A stretch of 64,000 nt of DNA from Paenibacillus sp. SY21-1 (GCF_005222705.1 NZ_STGF01000015.1:1-64000); one strand, 5' to 3'. Shown: positions 1-8,916, numbered from the stretch's first letter. Numbers and translations are program-made. The notes: a model not told the origin generated them from the sequence alone.

Positions 1-398
1 GAAGTGGTATCCGCATGAAGCAGATCCAGCGGCAATCCTAACGTGCGTAAGACCGTTAACGACAGCTCGGAGTACACCTTCCAGCTTTGGGACTCAAAGA
101 GGCGGTCAAGTGTACGACCGAGGGCATCGTCGTTAAAAGAAGCTGCGCTACAGTCTTTTCCAAAGAGTTGCTCCGTGTCCTGCGTCTCGTAGAATTCGGT
201 GATCCGATACAAGGGCATGCGGGAGCATAAAATGTTGATCACGAGCGCTTTCATGTGGGTTCCTGGTGAAACCTTCCAGTAGGAAGGTTCCCACGTGACC
301 GTCCGATTGATGATGTCTTCTAATCCGATCTCATCGCAAAGGGCGGAAATGAGTTGGCTTGGACCTGCTGGGATGGATACCATATCGTCAAATTGCAT
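1..398 (-). CDS. IS1634-family transposase, N-terminal part (cut by window edge)
   Basis: The minus strand is open without a stop from an ATG at 398 to the left edge, giving about 132 residues. It opens MQFDDMVSIPAGP, continues through HMKALVINILCSRMPLYRI and ASFNDDALGRTLDRL, and ends at HADTTS. This is the N-terminal (DUF4277-like) layout of IS1634-type DDE transposases, and the D of HADTTS would be the first catalytic aspartate. The rest of the gene lies outside the window, so whether it is intact cannot be told. The AT-rich stretch 399-534 is its probable upstream region and holds no other gene that I can see. Confidence 0.75.
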   Translation of the reverse strand, partial: MQFDDMVSIPAGPSQLISALCDEIGLEDIINRTVTWEPSYWKVSPGTHMKALVINILCSRMPLYRITEFYETQDTEQLFGKDCSAASFNDDALGRTLDRLFESQSWKVYSELSLTVLRTLGLPLDLLHADTT

Positions 399-534
399 GC
401 GTTATTCCCCGTTCTTCTGTGTCGTTCTTTATCCTTTCGAGAGAAACGGGGATAATTCCTCTGTCATTAATTCCAATTTACCATTTTATTCATGCGGAAA
501 GCCGGTAACAGCTTTATACTCAAATATTATCTGT

Positions 535-556
535 CACTAGCGTTGCATAAAAGTTC
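535..556 (+). repeat. Left terminal inverted repeat of the nested IS region
   Basis: It starts CACTAGCGTTGCAT. Its reverse complement lies at 3482-3503, with the outer 14 bp identical and 6 of the next 8 matching. Confidence 0.6.
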
Positions 557-695
557 GCCGTTTTAGAAAAACGAATATTCAGAAAACGGGTTTGCGTGGT
601 GAAATGAAAAAGGTCGGACAGCTCTCAAAGGTAGCTTATCCATTGGGTTGAATTATGAAATTCTGTTCACTTTTACACAATGTCTTCTGCAGGCG

Positions 696-1847
696 TCAAT
701 TTTCCGCTCGTTTTCGTTGCCGCCCTCGTGATGTTCGACTGGGTTTTGCCTTGAGCCGCATGATCCACTGACTGAACGGTTTCCATAATAACGTTGTGAG
801 CCAGCGAGTGAGCTGCAGTAAGCTGTGTTCAACTTTCGTTTCCAGCTTTACAAGGGCGAGCAAGCAAAACGCATTAAGGGCGATCCAGATCTGATTATAA
901 ACAGCAGATTCACTCGTGCCGTAGAGATGCTTAATCTGCAAATATTGCTTCATCCACTTGAAGAAGGTCTAGATTGCCCATCGGCTACGATACATTTCAC
1001 TGATTTCATCACAAGTGAGGTCAAAGCGATTAGTCACCAGAAAGAGCAGATTCCCCTCTGAATCTTGCGTCTGCACCATTCGCAGCACATGCTTCATTTT
1101 CTTCTGCTGGGAACCGATTCGGACACGCCAATCGGCCGAAACTGCGCTGCCCTCGGGAACGGTTTGTTCCTCCAGCGGCTCGATATGCGTATTGCTCTTC
1201 AGCCGTGTGACGAATAAGATGCCGTCCGAACAGTAGCGATCAAAAGCCGAGTAGTCGATGTAGCCACGATCAAAGACATATGTGACGCCTGGCTCATGAA
1301 CAAGTTCATTCATCTGGGTGCGGTCATTTTTCTTTGCTACCGTCACCGTTGCCTTCTTCGGGACGACGTCCTGCTCATCCATAAAGGCCAGTCGCATATG
1401 TATTTTGATGCCCGCTTTCGTCTTGCGGAACTCCGCCCATTTAAACTTTTGCAGACACAACGTGACCGTGGTCGAGTCGATGATTTTAATGTTGTGGCGA
1501 TGAGATCGCATACCTTGGCGTGACAGCACGAGCCGCGCCAAAGACTCGAACACCCGCTGCAATAGCTCGGGATCGACTTGCTTATGCTTGCGACTGAGTT
1601 GCGAAGCTGAAATGGAAGTCAGGCCCAGCTCCTCTTTCAAGTCTTCGCACAGCACATCGTCGGCGATGTGACGCAAGCCTTCACGACACTGCAACTGAGC
1701 AAACAAGAACAACTTGAGGTAAGCGGTGGTGGTCAGCTTTTTTGTATATTTATCTTGCTGACATTCGGCCACAGCAGTTGTGAATGTTTTTGTACAAATC
1801 GGCGCAAGCCATTTACCAAATGAAGAAAATAGCGTATGATTGTCCAT
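696..1847 (-). pseudogene. IS4-family transposase broken by amber codon at the catalytic Glu
   Basis: A 292-codon frame runs from the ATG at 1847 to a TAG at 969-971. The same frame continues without another stop to 696, so read-through would give 383 residues. Catalytic aspartates appear in IIDSTTV and VFDRGY. The C-terminal IS4 signature Y-(2)-R-(3)-E-(6)-K is present as YRSRWAI, stop, TFFKWMK. The stop therefore takes exactly the place of the catalytic glutamate, one base change from GAG. The protein cannot be active unless the amber codon is suppressed. The downstream half shows no further damage, so the mutation may be recent, or it could be a sequencing error. Confidence 0.85.
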
Positions 1848-1921
1848 GCTGATATCCTTTTCAATGGATTAATGGACAGGTCTACCTCTCCCATTCATTG
1901 TAAAGGATTTTCGTATTATTA

Positions 1922-1953
1922 GGTCAACCAGTATATTCTGGTTGGCCTTTTTT
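1922..1953 (+). terminator. Hairpin with T-run upstream of the IS110-type gene
   Basis: GGTCAACCAG, a six-base loop and CTGGTTGGCC are followed by six T on the plus strand. It could shield the IS110-type gene from read-through. The surrounding gene-free stretch 1848-2153 shows nothing else recognisable. Confidence 0.55.
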
Positions 1954-2153
1954 AATTGGTCGTTATACGATGGTGGTAACCGGGAGAACGTAAGGATTTT
2001 AGGGACTCAGAACCCGTCATAAAAACTGTTCTCTCACTACCTCCAATGACCATGTTTGAGCTGGTTGGGGCGATGACCTCGTATCACAAGCGAAGCTATG
2101 GGGTTGGAACTATCGTGGGAATGCCGGCTACGTTTACATCAGGAGGAGATGAC

Positions 2154-3320
2154 ATGGGACCGGTTATTGGATTGGATGTTGCAAAAGGAAATAGCGTATT
2201 TCAAGCGTTTAGGAACCGTGGTGAGACCTAAGGAAAGTCAGAGACGATTCCGCACACCGAAGATGGGTTTATTAGACTCGACGATGTCATTCGTCAATTA
2301 GAAGAGGAGACAGGAGTTCGACCGATTGTAGTTATGGAAGCTACCGGACATTACCACCGAGTCGTTGTCGCCCACTTGGAGTGGATGAATATCGAGCATT
2401 TCATCATAAATCCATTGTTATCCAAACGCTCTAAAGGTGCACAGTTGCGTAAGGTAAAAACAGATGCGGCGGACGCATGGCATTTGGCTGAGATGTACTA
2501 TCGAGGCGATATACAACCGCACCGCAAGTGGGCAGATCAAATAACGGATATCCAACATTTGACGAGACAGCATGAATGCATCACTTCACAATTCGTACAG
2601 TCAAAATTGAACACGAGGGCGCTGCTCGATCAAGTTTGCCCTGCATATGAAGGCGTGTTTCGTGATTTGTTTTTAAAGACTTCATTACAAGTCTTGTTGC
2701 ATATGCTTCAAGGGGCTGTTATTACCGAGGAGGTGATCAGCGAAACCGCTGGTACCTCGCACGGGAAAGCGTGGATTCGGTCGAAGGTGGAACGTGTTCA
2801 AGCCTTGCAGATGCCGTAGAAACAAAGCAGGGCCCAAAGGACAGCACTATTGTGCATGGTAGAGATCTTACTTGCCCAACAGGAGCAATTAAATCGACTG
2901 GAAGAGAAGATTCAAGAAGAAGCGAGAGAAATCCCGGAAGTGGAGTTGCTAAAAACGATTCCAGGAATCGGGAATAAACTTGCCGCCACGTTAATTGCGG
3001 AGATCGGGGATGCCAGTCAGTTTGAGGACCCTAAACAGCTTGTGGCTTATGCGGGACTAGATCCAAGTGTACACAGCTCTGGTCGATTCACTGCGTTCAG
3101 CACTCGTATCACCAAGCGTGGCTCTAAACGGCTTCGAAGAGCACTTTATCTAGCCGTACAATGTGGAATTAGAAGAAGCGCGAATGTGCGGTTAAGCTCG
3201 TACTACGATAAGAAAAGACAAGAGGGCAAACCCTACAAGGTGACGGTGATTGCCTGCGCCAACAAGCTATTGCACCACATCTACGCCATCTTGAAGAAGG
3301 GTATGCCCTACACAACATAA
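2154..3320 (+). pseudogene. IS110-family transposase with two in-frame stop codons
   Basis: One frame runs from ATG 2154 to TAA 3318-3320 (388 codons) and is interrupted only by TAA at 2229-2231 and TAG at 2817-2819, with no frameshift. The N-terminal part has the RuvC-like DEDD pattern: GLDVAKG, VVMEATGHYH and KTDAADAWHLAE. The C-terminal part has the Transposase_20 pattern: LLKTIPGIGNKLAATL, then SSGRF with the probable serine nucleophile, then ITKRGSKRLRRALY. An AGGAGG-like site precedes the ATG. Gene order and length fit IS110 elements of about 1.4 kb. Two nonsense changes make it inactive. Confidence 0.85.
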
Positions 3321-3481
3321 ACCATATTTAACCATCTACCTCCGCTGCAACGGAGGTCATTTGGCATGTGTAGAAAATTATATCAAGATTTTTCACAAAG
3401 ACAAAGAGGCAAAAGCTTGACAAACATTAGCTGGTTTTTATGGGCAAAACCAAAATGAACGAAATCTTTTGAAGATTCTGA

Positions 3482-3503
3482 GAACATTAATGCAACGCTA
3501 GTG
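3482..3503 (-). repeat. Right terminal inverted repeat of the nested IS region
   Basis: ATGCAACGCTAGTG at 3490-3503 is the exact reverse complement of 535-548. It ends three bases before the stop codon of the adjacent acetyltransferase gene. The non-coding stretch 3321-3481 also has a small hairpin (CCTCCGCTGCAACGGAGG) near 3341-3358, perhaps part of the IS110 end. Confidence 0.6.
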
Positions 3504-3506
3504 CTT

Positions 3507-4316
3507 TTACCTAAATTTGATGTCCGTCACTTTGCCTCTTTCTACAAAACCTATGTTTTTATAAACCTTATTCGAATCGGGGTTCTTGACATCGGCATAC
3601 AGCATCGGCGCTAAACCTTCGGATTCGAGGACTGAGCATACCTCGGCTACAATTGCACTTGCATAACCTTTTTTGCGATAAACGGATGGCGTATATACCG
3701 CATTAATTCTACCCTGTCTGGGAGAACGGTGTGCAATGTTAGCCATAGAAACAGGCTCGGCATCTACAAACCAGAGATACAAATTTCCTGTCTCAATCAT
3801 TCCTTCTGCCGCTGACATTTGACTAGCCGAATCAACCGTAACACGATAAGCCCCCTCCGAGAATCCAGCCAAAAACTCCGCAACTGTCTCTACATGCTGT
3901 CTCGTAGCACGACGCATACTCCCTTTTACATGCATTGGCTTCTTTAACGTTGAACAAGAATAGGATTCCATCATCATATGGGGAAAATATTGAAGATTAT
4001 TGGCCTCGGAATACATCTGTGCAAAACGTTCCACCGTCATCGGAATTCCTGATACACCAGGTAATGCAGTTCCCTTGAGAAGCTGAACAAGCTCTTGCAG
4101 GAAATGTTCCTTTTTATCTTCTGCAAGCTCCTTCGAAATCCATAACCAAGCATTATGGCCTTCTGACTGAGCACAAACGATTGTTTCATCCAATGTCTTT
4201 AGGCATGTTGAAGCTTTTAGCTCACAAATGCGATAAAGGAGATTATATTGCACCTCATCGGCAATAAACTGCTTTTGTTCAAGCACTCGATCGCATACAT
4301 CAAACTGTTTAAACAT
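3507..4316 (-). CDS. GNAT-family N-acetyltransferase under T-box control
   Basis: The predicted protein has 269 residues. The last 120 residues carry the GNAT acetyl-CoA fold: VSMANIAHRSPRQGRINAVYT as the central strands, YRKKGYASAIVAEV as the pyrophosphate-binding loop and helix, and NKVYKNIGFVERG at the end. The first 150 residues are a less conserved lobe, as in FR47-like two-lobed acetyltransferases. The frame is open further upstream, but I start at the ATG at 4316 because GGGGAGGA stands eight bases before it and the upstream stretch is a T-box leader. The substrate is unknown; control by uncharged tRNA suggests an amino-acid-related compound. Confidence 0.8.
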   Translation of the reverse strand: MFKQFDVCDRVLEQKQFIADEVQYNLLYRICELKASTCLKTLDETIVCAQSEGHNAWLWISKELAEDKKEHFLQELVQLLKGTALPGVSGIPMTVERFAQMYSEANNLQYFPHMMMESYSCSTLKKPMHVKGSMRRATRQHVETVAEFLAGFSEGAYRVTVDSASQMSAAEGMIETGNLYLWFVDAEPVSMANIAHRSPRQGRINAVYTPSVYRKKGYASAIVAEVCSVLESEGLAPMLYADVKNPDSNKVYKNIGFVERGKVTDIKFR

Positions 4317-4346
4317 CTCTATTCCTCCCCGGTTAGTTTCAAGCAC

Positions 4347-4377
4347 AAAAAGACCCCGTCCCATGAGGGACGGAGTC
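4347..4377 (-). terminator. Terminator stem of the T-box leader
   Basis: On the minus strand GACTCCGTCCC, loop TCAT, GGGACGGGGTC is followed by TTTTT. Its left arm overlaps the sequence next to the T-box core, as expected for terminator/antiterminator switching. Confidence 0.85.
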
Positions 4378-4612
4378 AACTCCGCGTTACCACCCTGATT
4401 GATGTATGCATGCATACACCCTCTTAGCCATCGTCCAACAACGATGCTTCTTTGTAACGGTAGAATGCCGGGCCCGTCTACTCTGGTTTCGGGGGCCTGC
4501 TCAGAGGCGATTTTTTGATTCGGATATCCGCTGCCTTGCACCTCCCGGCAGTTCTCTGAACGGCGTTTCCGGATCTACTTGCCCTCTTCATCGCATTTAA
4601 AGCCATGTAATT
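4347..4612 (-). promoter_or_regulatory. T-box riboswitch leader upstream of the acetyltransferase
   Basis: On the minus strand the leader begins near 4612 and shows stem-I features: GATGAAGAGG, then TCAGAGAACTGCCGGGAGG, then GGTGCAAGGCAGC. The T-box core AGGGTGGTAACGCGG lies at 4382-4396 and pairs with the CCA end of uncharged tRNA. A terminator follows at 4347-4377. In the usual specifier position I read ATC (4523-4525) before CGAATC, which would mean tRNA-Ile. The existence of the T-box is near certain from the core; the specifier is tentative and should be folded. Confidence 0.9.
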
Positions 4613-4618
4613 AGCTAT

Positions 4619-4647
4619 ACTATACATTCAACGGAATATTCTGTAAA
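4619..4647 (-). promoter_or_regulatory. Sigma-A-type promoter of the T-box transcript
   Basis: Minus strand: TTTACA at 4642-4647, a 17-base spacer, then TATAGT at 4619-4624. Transcription would start a few bases before the T-box stem I. Confidence 0.65.
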
Positions 4648-4675
4648 TATAGGAAAGCTAATTTTCACTATATCG

Positions 4676-5248
4676 TTACTTCAACAAATATTTGTAGTAT
4701 GCCGGAAACTCTCGTACGATTGAGTATATATCCCTCACTTCAAAGATTTGAGCATGAGCTGCGTACACTTCTTTATGCTCCATTTTTTTAAACGCTAGTT
4801 TCGTCCTGGATACATGAAAGTATTGAGTAATAACCATAACAGATTCAAAATTCATTTTTTTCATGATCTCGCTCGCATTTTGGGCGGTCAAATAGGAGTT
4901 GTACCCGTTGTTATCCTCAATAATGCGATCTTCCGGCAGCCCTCTGCCTACCAAGTAAGATTTCATCACCTTCGCCTCATCGTAACCTTCCTTACCGATA
5001 CCGCCACTTACAATAATAGAAGTATAATATCCCTCATCATAAAGCTCTACGCTCTTATCTAATCTTGCTTTTAAGCGCTCCGAGGGCTGTCCATTAACTT
5101 CCACTTTATTTCCTAATACGACAGCCACATCAACAGGCTTCAATTCATCCTTCAACCCGTCGATGATCACGAAAGCAGTGTGAATGATAAACCAGATCAA
5201 AAGGCTTGCAGCGAATAGGAGGATTCGTTTTATGAAAACAGCGTTCAA
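4676..5248 (-). CDS. YdcF/SanA-like DUF218 membrane-anchored protein
   Basis: The protein has 190 residues. Residues 7-31 form one hydrophobic helix (ILLFAASLLIWFIIHTAFVI), so it is probably anchored with the domain outside. The DUF218 fold follows: DVAVVLGNKVEVNGQPSERL, then IIVSGGIGKEGYDEAKVMKSYL, then GLPEDRIIEDNNGYNSYLTAQNA, and VMVITQYFHVSRTKLAF. These strings are typical of SanA/YdcF proteins, which are tied to envelope integrity in other bacteria, although their chemistry is poorly known. The start is a TTG preceded by GGGTGA. It lies 70 bases downstream of two acetyltransferase genes on the same strand and may be co-transcribed with them. Confidence 0.8.
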   Translation of the reverse strand: MNAVFIKRILLFAASLLIWFIIHTAFVIIDGLKDELKPVDVAVVLGNKVEVNGQPSERLKARLDKSVELYDEGYYTSIIVSGGIGKEGYDEAKVMKSYLVGRGLPEDRIIEDNNGYNSYLTAQNASEIMKKMNFESVMVITQYFHVSRTKLAFKKMEHKEVYAAHAQIFEVRDIYSIVREFPAYYKYLLK

Positions 5249-5318
5249 TTTTTCACCCGCTTTCTCTCATTTTATCCGTCAGCATCATAGAGGGCTACCA
5301 AGCGGTAACCCTGCGTAA

Positions 5319-5798
5319 TCAGCTATTGCTTTCCCACTGGCCCAACGTCGATATTTCATAAACTTTTGTCATATCGCCAGTAAAGATGTACGCATCGGTC
5401 AAATGCCGCCAGCCGTACTTTTCATAATAACCATTCAGATCGGTAGCCAGATAAAGTTTATTATAGCCCTTTTTTGTTGTTTCTTGAACCGCATGGTTCA
5501 GCAATAAGGAGCCTATTTCCCGACCTCTTTGTTCGGAGGAAACATACAAACAGGCGAGCCAGGGGCATAAATCTTGGCGAGAAATTAAATCATTTCGCAA
5601 CAAAGCGTATGTGCCGATGATCGAACCATTTTTGATTGCAAAATAGAAGCTTGGCAAATCATTGTCCGCATTCATGGAATGAAGCATGCAATTGTAATAA
5701 AAATTAAAGTTTTCTTCAGTCCCCCACTGATCCCAAAACATTTTTACAGCTCTTTCAAAACACTCCGGCTTATCTTTTAAAGCATAGATTTCTATCAT
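5319..5798 (-). CDS. GNAT-family N-acetyltransferase
   Basis: The protein has 159 residues. It shows the GNAT order: FAIKNGSIIGTYALLRND, then LACLYVSSEQRGREIGSLLL, where RGREIG is the acetyl-CoA pyrophosphate loop, then KKGYNKLYLATDLNGYYEKYGW as the C-terminal strand with the substrate side. AAGGGAGATTGTA stands before the ATG. It follows the next acetyltransferase gene after 18 bases, so the two are probably one transcript. No close functional relative is recognisable, so the acceptor is unknown. The stretch is more A+T-rich than metE downstream. Confidence 0.8.
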   Translation of the reverse strand: MIEIYALKDKPECFERAVKMFWDQWGTEENFNFYYNCMLHSMNADNDLPSFYFAIKNGSIIGTYALLRNDLISRQDLCPWLACLYVSSEQRGREIGSLLLNHAVQETTKKGYNKLYLATDLNGYYEKYGWRHLTDAYIFTGDMTKVYEISTLGQWESNS

Positions 5799-5816
5799 TA
5801 CAATCTCCCTTTGCCA

Positions 5817-6239
5817 TTACTTGAGATCCTTTTTTAAATAATAATGAACGTGAGTACCTGCATTTGGTAACGTCCCAAACACCTCAAACCCTTGTTTTTT
5901 GTAGAAATCCAACGCTTGAAAGCTCAAGGTATCTAATTTTATAAAATCACATTTTTTCGCTTTAGCGAGCCGTTCGGCTTCCAAGAGCAATTGCTTTCCA
6001 TATCCCAGTTTTCGGTAGTCACTTTCCACAAATAGATAGTGTACCTCCAACCAGTTCCAGCATATTTCACCCACTAACCCACCATAAATATTTCCATCAG
6101 CATCGTTTAAAAATAGATGAACAACCTGGTACCTGCCCTTCAAATCATCCGGAAAATGCTTGAGGTTATATGCTATCATTTTATTTACGACATAAGATTT
6201 ATTCGTATCATTCGTCTCGTTACTTATGTGCAATTGCAT
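5817..6239 (-). CDS. GNAT-family N-acetyltransferase
   Basis: The protein has 140 residues, a minimal single-domain GNAT. It shows GGLVGEICWNWLEVHYLFVE (central strands), SDYRKLGYGKQLLLEAERLA (acetyl-CoA loop and helix), CDFIKLDTLSFQALDFYKKQ and GFEVFGTLPNAGTHVHYYLKK (C-terminal end). This layout resembles GNATs that often act on small amines or aminoglycoside-like compounds, but the substrate cannot be read from sequence. AGGAGG lies nine bases before the ATG. It is the first gene of a small minus-strand group with the next acetyltransferase and perhaps the YdcF-like gene. Confidence 0.8.
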   Translation of the reverse strand: MQLHISNETNDTNKSYVVNKMIAYNLKHFPDDLKGRYQVVHLFLNDADGNIYGGLVGEICWNWLEVHYLFVESDYRKLGYGKQLLLEAERLAKAKKCDFIKLDTLSFQALDFYKKQGFEVFGTLPNAGTHVHYYLKKDLK

Positions 6240-6570
6240 ACAATTCTGCCTCCTGGTGCGTTTATCTGCTTACTATTCCTTCATTTGCTATATAGCCATA
6301 ACCCAGATTGTAAAAATCATCCACCGTTTCCCAGAACAGATGGATATGCTCCTTTATAGATGCAGCATTTCATTGGGTTATTCTACCATGATTGCGATGG
6401 TAACGGACGACTATAACCAAACATTCCATTCCAGCGCTTCAAAAAAGCCAATTCAGCCCACCGTCTATCTGGCAAATGGTGCATGTCCAATCGCTGGCTG
6501 CGTTCGCTCGCGGTAAGGTTTATAGGACCTGGCTTCTTCAAGTATGACGGTCTGCGTCATGAAGACAAAT
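6240..6570. other. Intergenic stretch with no recognised gene
   Basis: About 330 bases between the acetyltransferase pair and the end of metE. A 96-codon plus-strand frame at 6226-6516 has no ribosome site or family resemblance and runs into the neighbouring gene on the other strand. It presumably holds the minus-strand promoter of the acetyltransferase pair. Confidence 0.5.
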
Positions 6571-6607
6571 AGCCCGCCGACCGGCCGTAACGGCCAGTCG
6601 ACGGGCT
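6571..6607 (-). terminator. Intrinsic terminator of metE
   Basis: Long GC-rich hairpin: AGCCCGTCGACTGGCC, loop, GGCCGGTCGGCGGGCT on the minus strand, 15 bases after the metE stop, followed by ATTTGTCTT. The T-run is weak. Confidence 0.7.
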
Positions 6608-6621
6608 ATCCATGTTGAAGC

Positions 6622-8916
6622 TTAACCTTTGCTTGCCAGTGCCGCGTATTTCTCGCGCGCCAGCTTCGTGGCATCTACCATTAGTCGCAAAGCCGCGACC
6701 GTTTCTTCCTGCTTGCGCGTTTTGAGTCCGCAGTCCGGATTGATCCAGAACAGCTCAGGATCTAGCACGCGCAAGGCGCGGTCAATCATCGAGCTGATTT
6801 CTTCAATCGCCGGGACGCGCGGGCTGTGAATATCGTAAACGCCAAGTCCAATGCCTTTATCGTACGTATGCTCCTCGAAGCTTGCGATCAGCTCGCCGTG
6901 GCTCCGCGACGTTTCAATCGAGATGACATCAGCGTCAAGCGCGCTGATTGCTTCGATCATATCATGGAATTCGCTATAGCACATATGCGTATGAATTTGC
7001 GTTTCGTCTTTGACCGTTGAGGTGGACAGCTTGAATGCGCGTACCGCCCATTCCAGATAGGCCGGCCATTGCTCTTTTTTCAGCGGCAAGCCTTCGCGAA
7101 TCGCAGGCTCATCGACCTGGATCATGCCGATTCCCGCTTCCTCCAGCCACTCCAGCTCGTCGCGAAGCGCCAGGGCAATCTGGTAAGCCACTTCTTCACG
7201 CGATTTGTCATCCCTCACAAACGACCAGTTCAGAATGGTAACAGGACCCGTGAGCATGCCTTTAACCGGCACCTTTGTCAGCGACTGGGCGTATACCGTT
7301 TCTGTAACCGTCATAGGCGCATTCAGCTCAACGTCGCCATATATCACCGGCGGCTTGACGCAGCGCGAGCCATACGATTGCACCCAGCCATAGGCGGTAA
7401 ACGCGAAACCGTCCAGCTTCTCCCCAAAAAACTCAACCATGTCGTTCCGTTCGAATTCGCCATGCACGAATACATCAAGCTCTAGCTCGGTCTGAATGTC
7501 GATCCACGTTTTAATTTGCTCGTTAATGAATGTCTCGTATTGCTGCTCGCTCCATTCGCCCTTCCGCCATTTCAGACGCGCGCTGCGAACCTCCGGCGTC
7601 TGCGGGAAGCTGCCGATCGTCGTCGTCGGCAGGAGCGGCAAATTCCAGCGCTTCTGCTGAATATCGCGTCTTGCCGCAGCATCTGCCGGTCTTGACGACG
7701 GCTCGGATGCCAGCCCCGCGATACGCGCATGGACCTTGTGAAGAGCCCGGGCAGGCGACTGCTGCAATTGCTCGCGGCTGCGCTTCGCTTCAGCCAGCTC
7801 GGCTGCCACCGAGTCCCGATCGTCGCCAGCCGCTTTTGCCAGCAGCGCCAGCTCGACAAGCTTCTCCTCGGCAAAAGCAAGCGCGTTACGCAGCACCGGA
7901 TCAAGCGCTTTTTCCTGAGCGGCGCTCACCGGAACATGCAGAAGGCTATTTGATGGCTGAACGATAATCCGCTCGGGGGATACCGTTCCCCTAAGCTGCT
8001 CCAACAGCTCCAGCTTGCTTTGCAAATCCGCCTTCCAGATGCCGCGGCCGTCGATCACGCCTGCGCCAAGCACCTTGTCCTGAGGGAAGCCGTATTGTTG
8101 CACAGCCGCCAGATTCCGCCCGCCATCATGGACAAAATCAAGACCGATGCCGTCAACAGGCAATGCCACTACCGCCTCGTAATGATCAACCGCTTCAAAA
8201 TATGTCTGAAGCTGCAGCTTCACGCCAGATACTTCTGCCGCAAAATAAGCGTAAATGCGAGCAATCTGGCGCAGATCCTCCTCGGCAAGCGTCGTCGCCA
8301 ATATCGGCTCGTCCATTTGCACCCACTGCGCGCCTGCTTCGGCCAGCTCGTTCAGCACCTTAGCGTACAGCGGCAGCAGCCGCTCAATCCAAGCGCCAAG
8401 CTCGTTCGCATCGTAGCCTTTGGACAGCTTCAGGAAGGTGTACAAGCCCACCACTACCGGACGGCCTTCAATGCCCAGCTCATTTTTCGCTTCCAGGTAC
8501 GCCTCCAGCGGTCGGTTTGTCGTCAGCTGCGGCTCGCGGCCCTGCAGCTCAGGCACGATATAATGGTAATTCGTATTAAACCATTTGGTCATTTCGCATG
8601 CAGTTGCTTCTTTATTGCCGCGCGCCATCGCATAATAGACATCCAGACCAGGCTTGCCGCCAGCGTAGCTGAACCGCTCAGGCACAAGGCCGAACATCGT
8701 TGCGGTATCCAGAATGTGATCGTAATAAGTGAAATCGCCTACCGGGATGATGTCGATTCCTTTCTCTTGCTGGGTTTTTATATTTTCAAGTCTAATCCGT
8801 TTCAATTCTTGGTGGAAGGACGCTTCCTCCAGCTTGCCTGCCCAGTAAGCCTCCAGCGCTTTTTTCCATTGTCTGTCTGATCCGATTCGTGGGTATCCTA
8901 AATTTCCGCTTTTCAT
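6622..8916 (-). CDS. metE: Cobalamin-independent methionine synthase MetE
   Basis: The protein has 764 residues, the usual MetE length. It transfers the methyl group of 5-methyltetrahydropteroyl-triglutamate to homocysteine in the cytosol. The N-terminal barrel starts NLGYPRIGSDRQWKKALEAYW with the folate-side region following. The catalytic C-terminal barrel starts TTTIGSFPQTPEVRSARLKW and carries the zinc ligands: H and C in IHTHMCYSEF and C in NPDCGLKTR, with GEFERNDMVEFFGE and VDEPAIREGLP at the homocysteine site. AAGGAGATGAG precedes the ATG. It lies directly downstream of a LysR gene with a MET-box-like site between them. There is no S-box or T-box in the 120-base leader. Confidence 0.97.
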   Translation of the reverse strand: MKSGNLGYPRIGSDRQWKKALEAYWAGKLEEASFHQELKRIRLENIKTQQEKGIDIIPVGDFTYYDHILDTATMFGLVPERFSYAGGKPGLDVYYAMARGNKEATACEMTKWFNTNYHYIVPELQGREPQLTTNRPLEAYLEAKNELGIEGRPVVVGLYTFLKLSKGYDANELGAWIERLLPLYAKVLNELAEAGAQWVQMDEPILATTLAEEDLRQIARIYAYFAAEVSGVKLQLQTYFEAVDHYEAVVALPVDGIGLDFVHDGGRNLAAVQQYGFPQDKVLGAGVIDGRGIWKADLQSKLELLEQLRGTVSPERIIVQPSNSLLHVPVSAAQEKALDPVLRNALAFAEEKLVELALLAKAAGDDRDSVAAELAEAKRSREQLQQSPARALHKVHARIAGLASEPSSRPADAAARRDIQQKRWNLPLLPTTTIGSFPQTPEVRSARLKWRKGEWSEQQYETFINEQIKTWIDIQTELELDVFVHGEFERNDMVEFFGEKLDGFAFTAYGWVQSYGSRCVKPPVIYGDVELNAPMTVTETVYAQSLTKVPVKGMLTGPVTILNWSFVRDDKSREEVAYQIALALRDELEWLEEAGIGMIQVDEPAIREGLPLKKEQWPAYLEWAVRAFKLSTSTVKDETQIHTHMCYSEFHDMIEAISALDADVISIETSRSHGELIASFEEHTYDKGIGLGVYDIHSPRVPAIEEISSMIDRALRVLDPELFWINPDCGLKTRKQEETVAALRLMVDATKLAREKYAALASKG

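Larger units (their letters stand above)
535..3503. mobile_element. Nested, decayed IS elements bounded by a 22-bp inverted repeat
   Basis: A perfect 14-bp repeat CACTAGCGTTGCAT at 535-548 is mirrored at 3490-3503. The match extends to about 20 of 22 bp (535-556 against 3482-3503). Between the ends lie a broken IS4-type transposase on the minus strand and a broken IS110-type transposase on the plus strand. The simplest reading, which is inference, is an IS4-type element of about 1.6 kb that later took an IS110-type element into the region upstream of its transposase. No target-site duplication is visible outside the repeats, so the flanks may have rearranged, or the repeat may belong to a different element. 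Confidence 0.45.

Noticed and set aside
4317..4541. N-terminal extension of the acetyltransferase up to 4541
   Set aside because: This DNA is the T-box leader and its terminator; the start at 4316 has a strong ribosome site.
6226..6516. 96-codon plus-strand frame
   Set aside because: No ribosome site, no resemblance to any family, overlaps the start of a real gene on the other strand.
8020..8880. 286-codon plus-strand frame
   Set aside because: Lies wholly antisense to metE, which has clear family motifs; no ribosome site.
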